Source: Rhizophagus sp. LPA8_4_AMF (Eukaryota > Glomeromycota > Glomeromycetes > Glomerales > Glomeraceae). Taken from it: a stretch of 34,712 bases of DNA. The notes under the pieces are model-generated. The model worked only from the letters and a program-made list of their open reading frames with translations. It was not told the DNA's origin and did no database searches. The translations under genes were made by a program, and so were the position numbers. The DNA is taken from assembly GCA_021464525.1 (NCBI GenBank), contig JADRCO010000397.1, forward strand, positions 1 to 34,712. Reading direction: 5' to 3'. Positions 1 to 9,900 of this stretch are shown in pieces (position 1 is the first letter of the stretch; each line of letters starts with the position of its first letter).

Positions 1-336
1 AGTTACATGACTGATCTTTTATTTTGATTTGTTAATTATTTACATTACACCTGATTTTAAATTTTGATTGGATAAAATTGAATGTTATTATAAATAAGAT
101 GCGCAACATGATGTTACAATTAGATTTATTTTTAATATATAAAGTTATATTAATTTTTTGGCTTTAAATTTTACTATCTTAAGAATCAGTAATTAGATTT
201 GATGATCTTGAATTTGTTAGATTTATATCATTGAAATGAATATTTAAATATCTATATTATCTTTGTAGGTGCAATATTAACTGAAATATTTTATTTTGAA
301 ATTTTTGTTACATAAAATTTAAGTTATCTTAATATT
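1..336. other. AT-rich intergenic sequence
   Basis: I see no gene, tandem repeat or inverted repeat here. It is AT-rich sequence leading into the first MITE. Confidence 0.5.
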
Positions 337-344
337 ATTTAGAG

Positions 345-589
345 TAAGGTTGCTGGAGAAATTAGAGGGTTTTGGCAAGTTGGCAAAATGCTGAAATTGT
401 GAAACTTTGCCAAATTTATATAAAAGTCATATTAAAAAGTTGGCGAAATTCTGGAGAAAAGTGAAACTCACTGAAACTTATTATAAATGGCGAAACTGCT
501 AAAACTTTGCCAAAACTATAATAAAATTATAGTAAAATCTTGGAGAAACTAATCGTAAGATTTTGAAAAGGTTTAGACAAGTAACCTTA
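345..589 (+). mobile_element. 245-bp hAT-like MITE, copy 1
   Basis: A short non-coding element that begins TAAGGTTGCT and ends AGTAACCTTA, giving about 10-bp imperfect terminal inverted repeats. It is flanked by a perfect 8-bp duplication ATTTAGAG (337-344 and 590-597). The interior is full of short motifs such as GGCAAAA and GAAACT. A second copy of exactly the same length lies inverted at 1227-1471. An 8-bp target duplication and a TAAGG-type terminus fit the hAT superfamily, so a hAT transposase elsewhere in the genome probably moved it; that is inference. Confidence 0.85.
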
Positions 590-597
590 ATTTAGAG

Positions 598-1218
598 TCC
601 TTTCAAAATTCTCTCCCAGTCATCATTTATAACAATATTAGTGAGTTGATTAATATAATTCCCAAAGTTCTTGATATTTTTCAAGATGATATTAAAATGA
701 ATACTAATTATTAAAAATATATTGCAATATTTATTAGCAATGAAAAAAATATCACAAGAAGAATAAAGTGTAAGTACTGGCATTTTTTTATGCTTCTAAA
801 AATAGTATTACTTACTAATAAAGTTATTCTTCTAAACTAATAAGTTTAGAATTTATTTTAGATTAAAATAGATTAGAAAATTACTTCAAATTTCAAAATT
901 TTCTAAATTAAAAAATAAAGTTAATTTTTTATTTTCAAATTATATTTTAATTGATTTAAAATTTTAAATTGATTTTAAATTAATTTTAAATATTTAAATT
1001 AAGTTTAAGTTAAATTTAAATTAAATTAAATTAATTTAGAATTAATTTAGAAGTTTAAAACTAGTTTAGACCTTAAAATTTAACTTAGAAGTTCAGAATT
1101 AATTTAGAAAATAAATTTTAATTTAGAAGAGTAGCTTTATTTACTAATTATAATTTTTATTTTAGCTTGTAATATCTGATTATGTGTAAAATAATCAGTA
1201 ATTGAAATTGATAATCTT
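598..1218. other. AT-rich spacer between the two MITE copies
   Basis: This stretch is made of short AT-rich words (TTTAAATT, AATTTAGAA) that recur irregularly, most densely at about 840-1130. No gene is supported. The minus-strand open frame at 592-783 starts inside the target duplication of the MITE and has no recognisable content. Confidence 0.5.
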
Positions 1219-1226
1219 ATCTTAAC

Positions 1227-1471
1227 TAAGATTGCTTGTTTAAACCTTTCCAAAATCTTACGATTAGTTTCTCTAAGATTTTACTATAATTTAATTATAG
1301 TTTTGGCAGAGTTTTGGCAGTTTTGCCATTTATAATAAGTTTTGGCAAGTTTCACTTTTCTCTAGAGTTTCACCAATTTTTTAATAAGATTTTCATATAA
1401 TTTTGGCAAAGTTTTGCAATTTCGGCATTTTGCCAACTTATCAAAACCCTCTAGTTTCTCCAGCAACCTTA
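1227..1471 (-). mobile_element. 245-bp hAT-like MITE, copy 2 (inverted)
   Basis: This is the reverse complement of the 345-589 element, with the same 245-bp length and high similarity by eye across the whole length. On the plus strand it begins TAAGATTGCT and ends AGCAACCTTA. It has its own perfect 8-bp target duplication, ATCTTAAC (1219-1226 and 1472-1479), different from that of copy 1. The pair therefore reflects two independent insertions rather than one large foldback element. Confidence 0.85.
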
Positions 1472-1479
1472 ATCTTAAC

Positions 1480-1800
1480 AACAAAAATCAATAAAATATT
1501 TAATTAAAAAATATAAAATTAATGAAGTAAAATTTAAAAAATTATATGAATTAGTTAATAGTCAAATTGTATTAAAGCTAAAAACTATAGCAGATAATTT
1601 TTTTGATAGATAATTCTTTGAAAGTATTTGTTATTTTACTTTATATAAACTTATTTAATTTTACTTTGGATTAATTGTTTTAACTTCTTTTTTATATAAT
1701 CATTAAACAGTCAATCTTAACTAAAGTTAAAAAGAAATTTAATAGTGTACAATTATTCTAAAAATAATTGCATCATAAAGTAAAAAAAAAAGCAATAAAA
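1480..1800. other. AT-rich intergenic sequence
   Basis: No gene or clear repeat is visible. It is AT-rich sequence ending in a poly-A run at about 1782-1792, just before the interrupted inverted-repeat arm. Confidence 0.4.
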
Positions 1801-1801
1801 A

Positions 1802-2262
1802 CTTTAGAATAGTAAAATATATTACCGTCTAGCACTGCATATTGTACCCTAGATCTTATACAAAATACCTGATTCAAAAATTGAATAATACTCAAGAGCA
1901 CTTTGTAAAATACTGAGTATTATTCAAGAGATATAAAAAATAATTTTTATTGGAATTAAGCTAAAGTTACCAAAATTAAGGAGGATACTAATCAAAAGTA
2001 AAATTTTTGTATCTAGTAAAATACTCAGGTCTTATAAATAAAGTAGGGTATGTTCAAAGAGGGATACTTTATGTAGTGCTAGATGATATATTATATTTAG
2101 TTTAATATAAATTTACCTTCCCTCCCTTTTTTTGACCTTTTATCAGATTTAGTAGCCAATCAAATTATTATATTATAAATCATATAATTTTATTAGATAT
2201 AATGTAGGATTTTACTATCTTCTCTTCCTCTTTAATAATTATGTAATAAGTATACTCCTCTT
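1802..2262 (+). repeat. Left arm of a ~200-bp inverted repeat (interrupted by a MITE)
   Basis: Segments 1802-1824 and 2086 to about 2262, read across the MITE, match the reverse complement of about 5030-5223. The match runs through TTAATATAAA, the CAGATTTA block, TAAATTATTATATTATAAAT and the AATAATTA(T/C)(G/A)TAATAAG block. The two arms enclose about 2.8 kb of AT-rich DNA without a long open frame. They look like the ends of a non-autonomous or decayed long-TIR transposon; its outer boundary and target duplication could not be fixed. Confidence 0.65.
1825..2085. mobile_element. 261-bp MITE nested in an inverted-repeat arm
   Basis: The element starts CCGTCTAGCACTGCATA and ends TATGTAGTGCTAGATG, so its ends share an imperfect inverted repeat around TCTAGCACT. 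It is flanked by the 8-bp duplication ATATATTA (1817-1824 and 2086-2093). The duplication alone would be weak in such AT-rich DNA. However, the partner inverted-repeat arm near 5190-5210 carries the same surrounding sequence with a single ATATATTA and no insert, which acts as an empty site. Inside, a perfect 14-bp inverted repeat (1881-1894 with 1914-1927) could form a hairpin. Confidence 0.75.
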
Positions 2263-3815
2263 ATTGAACTCTAAAAAGTTATTAAACTTAATAATATTTA
2301 TGAAAATTTTTGATAATTATAAAAAAACTGACAAAATATTAGAAATTAATATATTTTCTATTATCCTAAAAAAATATTGTAACTTTTCAGTCTCAATTAA
2401 TAAAATCTTATATTTAGAAAAATGTTGATATATTTATTAATTAAAGTATATAGTTAATATTTTTAAAAATATAGAAATTGCATAGAAATTTCTAATAATA
2501 TATGTATAAATAATATAATTAATGTATAATATAATAAAAAAAATAAACTCTAATTTGAATAAAACTTTATTAATAATTTTTAAAGTAATAATATCAAAAA
2601 AGCTATTAAAGAAAAAGGAAATATATGGGTTATAAATCATTTAATGCAAGTTTTTTAACATTAAGTTATTTCTTTGTTTTTTTAGATTTTTTACAAATTT
2701 CTACAACTAACTTGTTTCTATTTATACTACTAACTACAAGAATCTTATCAACATAATTTTTCTCTAATTTCTTATTAATATTTATAAAATTTTTTTCTAT
2801 TTATTCTTCATAAAAGAACTACATAATATTTAATATTACTATACATTTATTTATCAAATTTAGCAATTTATTTAATTCAAATAGAATTTTAAATATAAAT
2901 AAATATATATTAAATATTAATATTATAATTTTTACTTATTAATCTTAATAAATATATTATTATATACATAAATATTAGAATTTTAAATAATATATATATA
3001 TAAGTTAGATAAAAATTTTAAAATTTACTAAAATTAATAAGTAAATTATTTTTAATACCACTAAGTAAACTCATATTTAATATTAAATAACTTTACTAAC
3101 TTACATATATATATTTTTTTAAGTATTTATAGTATAAAATGCAATTCTTTATAATACACTTTCCTTTCTTTTTTATTTTTAATCTATTATTTTTTATGTA
3201 TTCAGGATTATTTATATGTATATATTATCAGCATATTTCTGTTACTTATTGCTATTAAAGGTTTAAATTACAAATTGCAAGAATTTTCTGATTTTTATAA
3301 TTCCCTTAATTTATAATTAAAGTAACATGTCTATTTATAAGAATAGCAAAAGAATTAAAAGAACAATTTATAATTTATATATTTTAATTATTTACTTTAT
3401 TTTGTATTATTGTTTTCAATCAATTATAATTATTCTATATATTTTAATATTTATTTGTAATTATTATACCTATACATACTTTCAAAATTAATTTGAAATG
3501 CTATAATTATGATAGTAGATTAATTTGAAATTTGAAATTTAATATTATAGTAATTTAATAGTAATTTAAGATTTGTGAATTTTATATTAAATTTTAGCAA
3601 CATGTATAATTATGTCATATTATTATATGATCTGTACTATGTAATTATTATATTATCTAATTAAAATATCAGTTTTCATCCTACCATAACTAAAACATAA
3701 TATAATCAATAATATAACTAAAGAAATATAGAAAATAGTAAAAAAATCAAAAAAAGTTTATAATTTATAGGTTTATTAATAACTTACTTTATTTTAGTTA
3801 ATTTAAAGTAATATA
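2263..3815. other. AT-rich interior of the inverted-repeat element
   Basis: There is no coding sequence I can support. The region is dominated by AT words. A segment around 3311-3350 (an AAAGTAACATG word followed by TATTTATAAGAATAGCAAAA) resembles the two flanks of the MITE at 3816-4014 joined together. This suggests an older local duplication. Confidence 0.45.
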
Positions 3816-4014
3816 CAGTCAACTTTTGATATAGTAAACCTTAGATTCTACACCTCAAACCCTCAACTTCACTATAAGATTATAGTGAAGAATTTAAACA
3901 ATTTGATTGGTTAATTTGCTATAATAAGGGAAATCTATTCTATTTGATTAGTTAAATAATATGTAATTATTAAAATTTGCTATATCAAGAGTTTGCTATA
4001 TTAAGAATTGATTG
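3816..4014. mobile_element. ~199-bp Tc1/mariner-like MITE
   Basis: The left end reads CAGTCAACTTTTGATATAG and the right end, reverse-complemented, reads CAATCAATTCTTAATATAG. Both are flanked by TA dinucleotides (3814-3815 and 4015-4016). The TA duplication and CAGT-type terminus fit the Tc1/mariner group. The interior contains a perfect 24-bp palindrome (11-bp arms, 2-bp loop) at 3867-3890. No protein is encoded. A related left end lies at 30450. Confidence 0.65.
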
Positions 4015-4016
4015 TA

Positions 4017-4560
4017 TTTATTTATAAGAAATAGCAAAAAATTCATAAGGACTATAATATATATAATATATTAAAATTTTAATTTATAAGTAAGTTATAG
4101 AAAATTAGCAAAATTTTTAGTTTTATGCATTTTTCAGAGCTAAAATTATAATAATATCAGTCAATTTCTAAAATAAGTTATAAAATTCTAACCAATATTA
4201 TCAATTATTTAAAAAAGAAAAGATTTTCATGATTATTTTGGCTTATTCTATATATTTATTTCTTATTACTTATTTTAGTATTGCTCAGAATCCTGATATA
4301 TTACATAATATCTATTTATTATAAGTTCGTACTTCCTATCCCTATGTAATATATATATTCTTATGTTATACTTATATGTATAAGACATTCAAATATTCTA
4401 TCACCCCTTAAAATATAATATAATAATAAAATGTCATGATCTAAGACAATTTATAATTTATGTTTTAATAAACTAATACTAAAATTAATACAATTATCAT
4501 GCTAAAAAAAAATTATATATTCTTTAAAAATTTAGTATATTTCATATTTAATATATTTTT
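4017..4560. other. AT-rich sequence without genes
   Basis: No open frame with recognisable content is present. I see only AT-rich words and short A runs. Confidence 0.4.
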
Positions 4561-4569
4561 TAATTACAA

Positions 4570-4930
4570 TTTTAATAAAACAACTAATAAAAAGTTAATA
4601 TAAAAAACTGGTATAGTTTCTATATAAAAAACTAATAAAAAATAGTATTTTTATAATTATTACATTCTTTTTAGTTGAAAAAAAAATCAGGTTATAAAAA
4701 ATTAATACAAAAATTAATAATACAAAAAAAAGCCTAGTATATTTTTTGAAGAATAATATTTTTATAATTATTATATCAGCTATTATACCTTTTCAGTAAA
4801 AAAAAATTGGTTTACAAAAACTAACACAAAAATTAATACAAAAAATAATGCAAAAAAATAATATAATTTTAGTATGAAAAAAACTTGTATATTTTTAATT
4901 ATCAATATTTTTTATATTTAAAGTACACTT
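4570..4930. repeat. Imperfect ~120-bp tandem repeat
   Basis: A module containing TTTTTATAATTATTA, then TTTTTAGTTGAAAAAAAA, then a run of A(A/C)TTAATACAAAA words recurs at about 4650-4770 and 4770-4870. Weaker pieces occur on both sides. The copies are diverged and low in complexity, so the boundaries are approximate. Confidence 0.4.
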
Positions 4931-5029
4931 TTTAGTAAAAATATAAACAATATAGAAAATTATATAAGGTAAGACTAATATAAATAATATGTAAGATTAA
5001 TATAAAGAATATAGAAGACTAATATATAT

Positions 5030-5223
5030 AAGGAAAGTAACACTTATTATGTAATTATTAAAAAGGGAAGAGTGATAGTCAAAATCTTACATTATACTTA
5101 ATAAAATCATATATTTATAATATAATAATTTAATTAGCTGTTAAATCTGACAAAAGGAGAAAAAAGAGTAAGTTTATATTAAATTAAATATTACATAATA
5201 TATGTTACTGTTCTAGTATAAAG
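5030..5223 (-). repeat. Right arm of the ~200-bp inverted repeat
   Basis: This is the partner of the interrupted arm at 1802-2262, and the similarity is obvious by eye over most of its length. It keeps the uninterrupted sequence around ATATATTA that the MITE at 1825-2085 has split in the other arm. Confidence 0.65.
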
Positions 5224-5652
5224 GACTAATATACTGAAATTATAAAGAAAAAATTGGTTTTAACAGGACCTCACTTACTTATAATAAAGGTCACTATGGA
5301 AAATTGATCCTTTACTAATGATTTTTACCTTACTTTAATTCTTAATTCTATTAGTTAATGAGTCTAAAAAGAAAAAAAATCATAATAACCTTACTTTTTT
5401 AGATTTAATTTATCTATTTAAAGTAGGATTTTCACAAACTTTTACATATAATTTTTACCTTAGCCCTATGGATGACTTCTATTAGAAGTAAGCAGAATCT
5501 TGTTTTAACTTAAATTTAAGACTTTAAATTATAAAGAATTAAAAATTTTACCTTAAATTAAAGTTGTAAAGTAAAATATATTATTTAAAGATAGAATTTT
5601 CTTTTTTATTTACTGCTAAAGTTGTGAAAAAAATTTTATTTTTACTTTAAAT
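5224..5652. other. AT-rich flank of the large transposon
   Basis: No gene is visible. The last 120 bases (a TTAAATTAAAGTTGTAAAG word, then GTGAAAAAAA) resemble the right flank of the transposon at about 9920-9995. The element therefore seems to have landed in sequence that is itself locally repeated. Confidence 0.4.
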
Positions 5653-5689
5653 TTAGGCGATACAAAGTTAAAAATTCGGTTCTCATATC
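5653..5689 (+). repeat. Left TIR with TTA target duplication
   Basis: TTA followed by the 34-bp terminal inverted repeat beginning GGCGATACAAAG. Fifteen bases further in lies the 12-bp word TTGATGCGGGCG (5704-5715). Confidence 0.9.
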
Positions 5690-6102
5690 AAATTTGCCTT
5701 AATTTGATGCGGGCGCGCGAATTTTAATTTTATAGAACAAAAATTTTAAACCAATAAAATTCAAGATTATTGTTCAAAATTGTATTATGTATTTATTATG
5801 TATTGATTTACATATCAAGTTAATTCATTTTTTTAGTTCGATTTTTACGAATTTAGCGTGGAAAATCATTTTTAAATATATAAAAGATTTTTGGCGAAAA
5901 AAAAAATACTCCTTAATTTTAAAACGAATTTATAAAGCAAATATGCATCTTGCATGTATTATGATATTAGAAATTAAACGATCGTTAGGGTTTCCTTTTT
6001 TGACTGCGCCCCTTATAGAAATTTGCATATATGGGAAATTTTAAAAAACGCGTTAAGATATACTTTCTTCAACCTTTATATACGAATTCATTTTTTTTGA
6101 AT

Positions 6103-9100
6103 ATGCCGTTTGCAAATATTCGTATCTCTAAAGGGTCACGAGTACTCCATGGCTGGTACATCCATCCTCTTCCCTATGAAATGTCGTTAAAAGATTTTTT
6201 TATGAAGCTCGTTAGTAAAGAAATATCTCCTGAATGCAATATTGCTGTGACAAGTTCTGAAGAAATAGAACGTATCGAGTTAAGTGAAACACTAGCTGCT
6301 CCTGCAACCCAAGTCAGTCTTAACTGTAATATCATAGAACTTACGAAGGGTGTAGGAATACATATACACTATCGACTCAAAACAGATAATACAACAGCCA
6401 TTCCAGCACCACAAAATGGCTTTGCTATCTTGATGCAAAATGCGCGCAGATCTCAGTTGTATTTGCCAACATTCCCACAATCAGGAAATCGTAAGCAAAC
6501 ACTGCGTAATGATCTTGTTGATTGGATTCACAATAATGGCGGAGGATGGTCTACTCAATCATATGCTAACACACAAGGAAAGGAATTTATTATTAGCTTA
6601 ACTGAAACAGTTTGGTATATTGATATGCGTGGTCACAAGAAACTTGAAGAACGTAGTTATCATATACCTAATCTTTTCCTTGAGTTTTTTGACCGTGCAA
6701 ATCCAGAATCACATAAACATTCCCGAAAACTCTTTGATGCAAATGAATTAAACTTACATTGCCAATCTCTTGCTCCATACGCTACATCATCATGGATGTT
6801 GATGATGAATTTTAACTGGCTCCGTGGTGCATTTGACAATTTTATTGTTGCTATTTCGAATTATATTGTATATCTGCAATGTCATCGTAATATTACAGCT
6901 GTAAATCATGCATCAGAATCCCCTGTACGATCCATTGATCAAGCAACAATGATCAAAGTCCACAAGCGGAACACTTGGATTACACCTATTGATAAGACCA
7001 AATATAATCATCTTGAACAGTTGCTTAGCAATTTACCGCCATGGAAACCAGTTGATATTGAAGAATATTTGCCAAACGAACCTGTGTATGTGTGAGAAGA
7101 AATATGTTAAATCTTGTTTATGGTCTAAAATTCTAATGTAAAATCCATATTTGTAGGCAAAAAATGCGTTATATTCAAGGTTTATCTCATGCATTTTCCT
7201 TCAAAATTGGAGAATATCGATTTAGCTCTGGAAATAATGCTTTTAATGCAATTTCAATCTGGAAAGTTGATGAGCATGTTAATGAAGATTTGGTAATACA
7301 AGAAAATATACGAATTGTAACTGAATTGCAAGCTGATGCACCTCGATATCACACAAGAGCAATGCAGATAAACTATCTACGCACATGTGATCTTCTCCTC
7401 CCAAAGGCCAAGTCATCAGCACTCCGAACAATTTACCGAATGCTAACAGGTGACATTTCTGCAGCTGAAAATGCAATTGAAGCAAAAGTTGATGAACGCG
7501 TCAGACTTGCTTTGGAACTTGGAGACCCAGAGATTACCATCGATTTACGTGAACATAACGATGGGCAGCCTGGCAAATATGATGATTTTTGGAAAATTGC
7601 AGCTCAGTTTCTTGCGGGAAAAGCAGCAGACACTGTAACTGCTGTTGATGAACGTAGGCATGATACAGTTGTACATCTTGCAACTGCAATCTCGGTGAAT
7701 GACCTTTTGCAACAAATTACACATGAGTGCCCATCTGAAACATTGATTCCTAGTGCACAATGGTTACGATTACAATTTTGGCCAAAGAATCCAACACGGC
7801 TTAATAGTCTGCAATTTACTGGCCGCTTACCTCTGAAATTTATGGTTCAGACACGACAACTACGAGCCAATCATCCAGATGCTCATTATGCTTCAGCATT
7901 GTTTCGATATGAGAAGGAATTTGCAGTGAAATTCCGTGAAATGACAAATATGGTTTTTCTAGATGATAAGCATCGTTGCAAGGTTGGTGAACCTGGATTT
8001 CCTGTTGCTGCAGTAGAGAGGGGAAAGAAAGTAGTTGTTAGTAAGGATACCACATTCACAGTTGCTGACCATGATTTTACAAAAACGGGAATCATACCAA
8101 GTGTAGTGATGATATGTGACATCCCAGAATCAATCAATGGTGATTTCTATGCGGGAAAAGTACGCATTGGATTAAAGGATCCAATCTTTCAACCTTCTTC
8201 ACCTCTCCGACATGCAACAGAACTTTTTGATATCCTACTTGATGAAAATCTTATTAATAAACCTGTGCTATGTCTTTATACAGATGGTGGCCCAGACCAT
8301 CGTTGTACATATACCCGAGTTCAACTCTCGTATATTTGTCTTTTTCTTGCATTAGATCTTGATTATCTTGTTGCAGTCCGAACTCCACCACAACATTCAT
8401 GGAAAAACCCTGTTGAGCGCATCATGTCAATTCTGAACCTAGGACTTCAAAGTGTTGGTTTAATGCGAGCTGAAATGAATGATCAGTCTGAAAACCTAAT
8501 GAGTAAGTGTGGCACAATGAACGAAATCCGCAAAATTGCAGAGGAGAATTCTAACCTGAAGGAAGATCTAATTACAAGCCTACAAGCTCCAATTCATTTG
8601 ATTCGTGATGTATTCAGCCGCCAAGCTCTCAAAGGTGAGCCTTTCAAAACATTCACAGCAGCATTAGAAACGGAAATAGAAAGGTTTTGGGAAACGATTC
8701 AGATTGTAGATGATAGTGTTACTCATGAAGATCGTACTGCAGAACAAATAAAACGAAGGGTAAATAAAATTCTGATTAATTTCCATGCAAAAAAACCTTT
8801 TATTAACGTAGTGTTGTTATAGGAACATATGCAAGAATTCTTGGAGCACTGTTGTAAGTCAAGGCATTACTTTTTTTCAATCAAGAAATGTGGCGAATCA
8901 ACCTGTACCATTTGCCGTTCTATTCGTTGTTCAAGAGAAGATTTTGAGCAATTGCATCATCTTCCAGATCCAGTACCTGGCGAAGATCTGCATTACATGT
9001 CATTTGAAGAGTTATACGGTACACCAACAACGGAAGATCATAGACCTTCGTTTAAGGATGCTAAATCAAAAAAAAAAGACAAGATGACAATTGCAAAAGT

Positions 9101-9680
9101 GAAACACAGTATGCCATTCTGCCCTTCTGCTATACGTGCAAAAAATGTTGGTATTGTTGTGAATTGTATTGAGTGTGAGAAACCACGTCTATTATTCAGC
9201 GCCAGGAAATTGTCCGAAAAGGATAGGACAAGGCTACAAAATTTCTTAGATACAATCTTCTATACCTGCGGCATGTCATTTCATAATACATGCGATTTGG
9301 CAATAACCACACCCGTACCATCAAAGCAACATGATGAAATAGAAAATTTGGATGAAGGGGACGACTGTAATGAAGACGAACCTGAAAACTCAGATGATGA
9401 GAATGAATCTGATAAAAATATAGAGGATTCTATTCATGAACTTTTTTCAAGAGTTTTTGTTAATGATTCTTGGTCTTGTGCGTCACAGGTTGAAAAACCA
9501 TATTATTCAGCTGGGATCTATCCGGATGTTTGCATTGAATGTGGAAGCTTGGATATTAACGAAACAGCAGAAGACAAATTCCCACATTGCAGTAGTTGCG
9601 GTAATAATACTACCATTTCAAAGAAACGTTTGAAGTGGAAACAGGGTGGTAAAGACAAGGGAAAGCGTATGAAGATTTAG
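6103..9680 (+). CDS. Three-exon DDE-type transposase with C-terminal zinc-binding cysteines
   Basis: Three adjacent frames join by splicing: exon 1 6103-7085, exon 2 7157-8759, exon 3 8823-9680. Intron 1 has GTATGT, a CTAAT branch-like site and TTTGTAG; intron 2 has GTAAAT and TTATAG. Both joins keep frame and bypass the stops, giving about 1147 residues. The start at 6103 (MPFANIRIS) is preferred over the in-frame ATG at 6031 because the intervening residues look untranslated. Exon 2 carries a DDE-like triad: D597 (or D598) in FLDDKHR, D704 in LYTDGGPDHR and E748 in NPVERIMS, with 43 residues between the last two. The catalytic role is inferred from this pattern. Exon 3 has KCGESTCTICRSIRC, a second cysteine cluster around CIECEKPR, an acidic stretch, a CX2CX15CX2C zinc ribbon and a basic, nuclear-signal-like tail. 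It would cut and rejoin the element's own TIRs in the nucleus. I recall related proteins in other fungi and in sponges and corals, but give no family name. Confidence 0.85.
7086..7156 (+). other. Transposase intron 1 (71 bp)
   Basis: The donor GTATGT follows the bases GT of a split valine codon. The acceptor TTTGTAG is followed by G, which completes it (phase 2). A CTAAT motif at about 7133-7137 is in the right place for a branch point. Without splicing, the first frame would stop at 7093-7095. Confidence 0.8.
8760..8822 (+). other. Transposase intron 2 (63 bp)
   Basis: Donor GTAAAT at 8760 and acceptor TTATAG ending at 8822, phase 0. The apparent stop TAG at 8820-8822 lies inside the acceptor. 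Removing the intron joins the IKRR end of exon 2 to EHMQEFLEHC of exon 3. CTGAT and TTAAC within it are possible branch sites. Confidence 0.75.
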
Positions 9681-9722
9681 ACAATTTTTTTTAATTTCGC
9701 GAGCATGTATATTAAACATTTT

Positions 9723-9728
9723 AATAAA
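9723..9728 (+). terminator. Poly(A) signal after the transposase
   Basis: An AATAAA hexamer about 45 bases after the stop codon and inside the right TIR is consistent with the transcript ending within the element. Confidence 0.5.
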
Positions 9729-9863
9729 ACATTTATTTTAAGCATAAATTTAAAAATAAGTTTTAACTGCCCAGGACGTTGGTACATTCACGTGAGTTAA
9801 ATGTGATTGGTTATTATAAAAAAAATTTAAAATTTCGGAATGTCATTTTGTTGATGCGGGCGG

Positions 9864-9900
9864 GATATGAGAACCGAATTTTTAACTTTGTCTCGCCTTA
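9864..9900 (-). repeat. Right TIR with TTA target duplication
   Basis: The 34-bp inverted copy of the left terminus (it ends CTTTGTCTCGCC on the plus strand), followed by TTA. Directly inside it is the word TTGATGCGGGCG (9851-9862), in the same orientation as at the left end. Confidence 0.9.

Larger units (their letters stand above)
5656..9897 (+). mobile_element. 4242-bp DNA transposon with 34-bp TIRs and TTA target duplication
   Basis: The left end at 5656-5689 (GGCGATACAAAGTTAAAAAT then TCGGTTCTCATATC) is matched by the reverse complement of 9864-9897 at 33 of 34 positions; only base 6 differs. Both ends are bordered by TTA (5653-5655 and 9898-9900). Near-identical ends and an intact spliced reading frame suggest recent activity. 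A 3-bp TTA duplication and GG termini recall PIF/Harbinger elements. The protein, however, does not look like a Harbinger transposase to me and no companion Myb-like gene is present, so the superfamily is left open. GC content is clearly higher in the coding part than in the flanks. Confidence 0.9.

Noticed and set aside
345-1471. One 1.1-kb foldback transposon with ~245-bp terminal inverted repeats
   Set aside because: Each arm has its own short terminal inverted repeats and its own distinct 8-bp target duplication, so two separate MITE insertions explain it better.
2437-2640. Minus-strand 67-residue frame in AT-rich DNA
   Set aside because: Only I, F, Y, N and L residues, as expected from AT-rich sequence, and located inside a transposon-like interval.
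5787-6044. 85-residue frame just before the transposase
   Set aside because: No recognisable content, AT-driven composition, overlaps the upstream extension of the transposase frame, and no splice connection improves the protein.
5656-9897. Assignment of the transposon to PIF/Harbinger
   Set aside because: Only the 3-bp TTA duplication and GG termini agree. The protein is a large three-exon product with different motifs and there is no Myb-like partner gene, so I left it unclassified.
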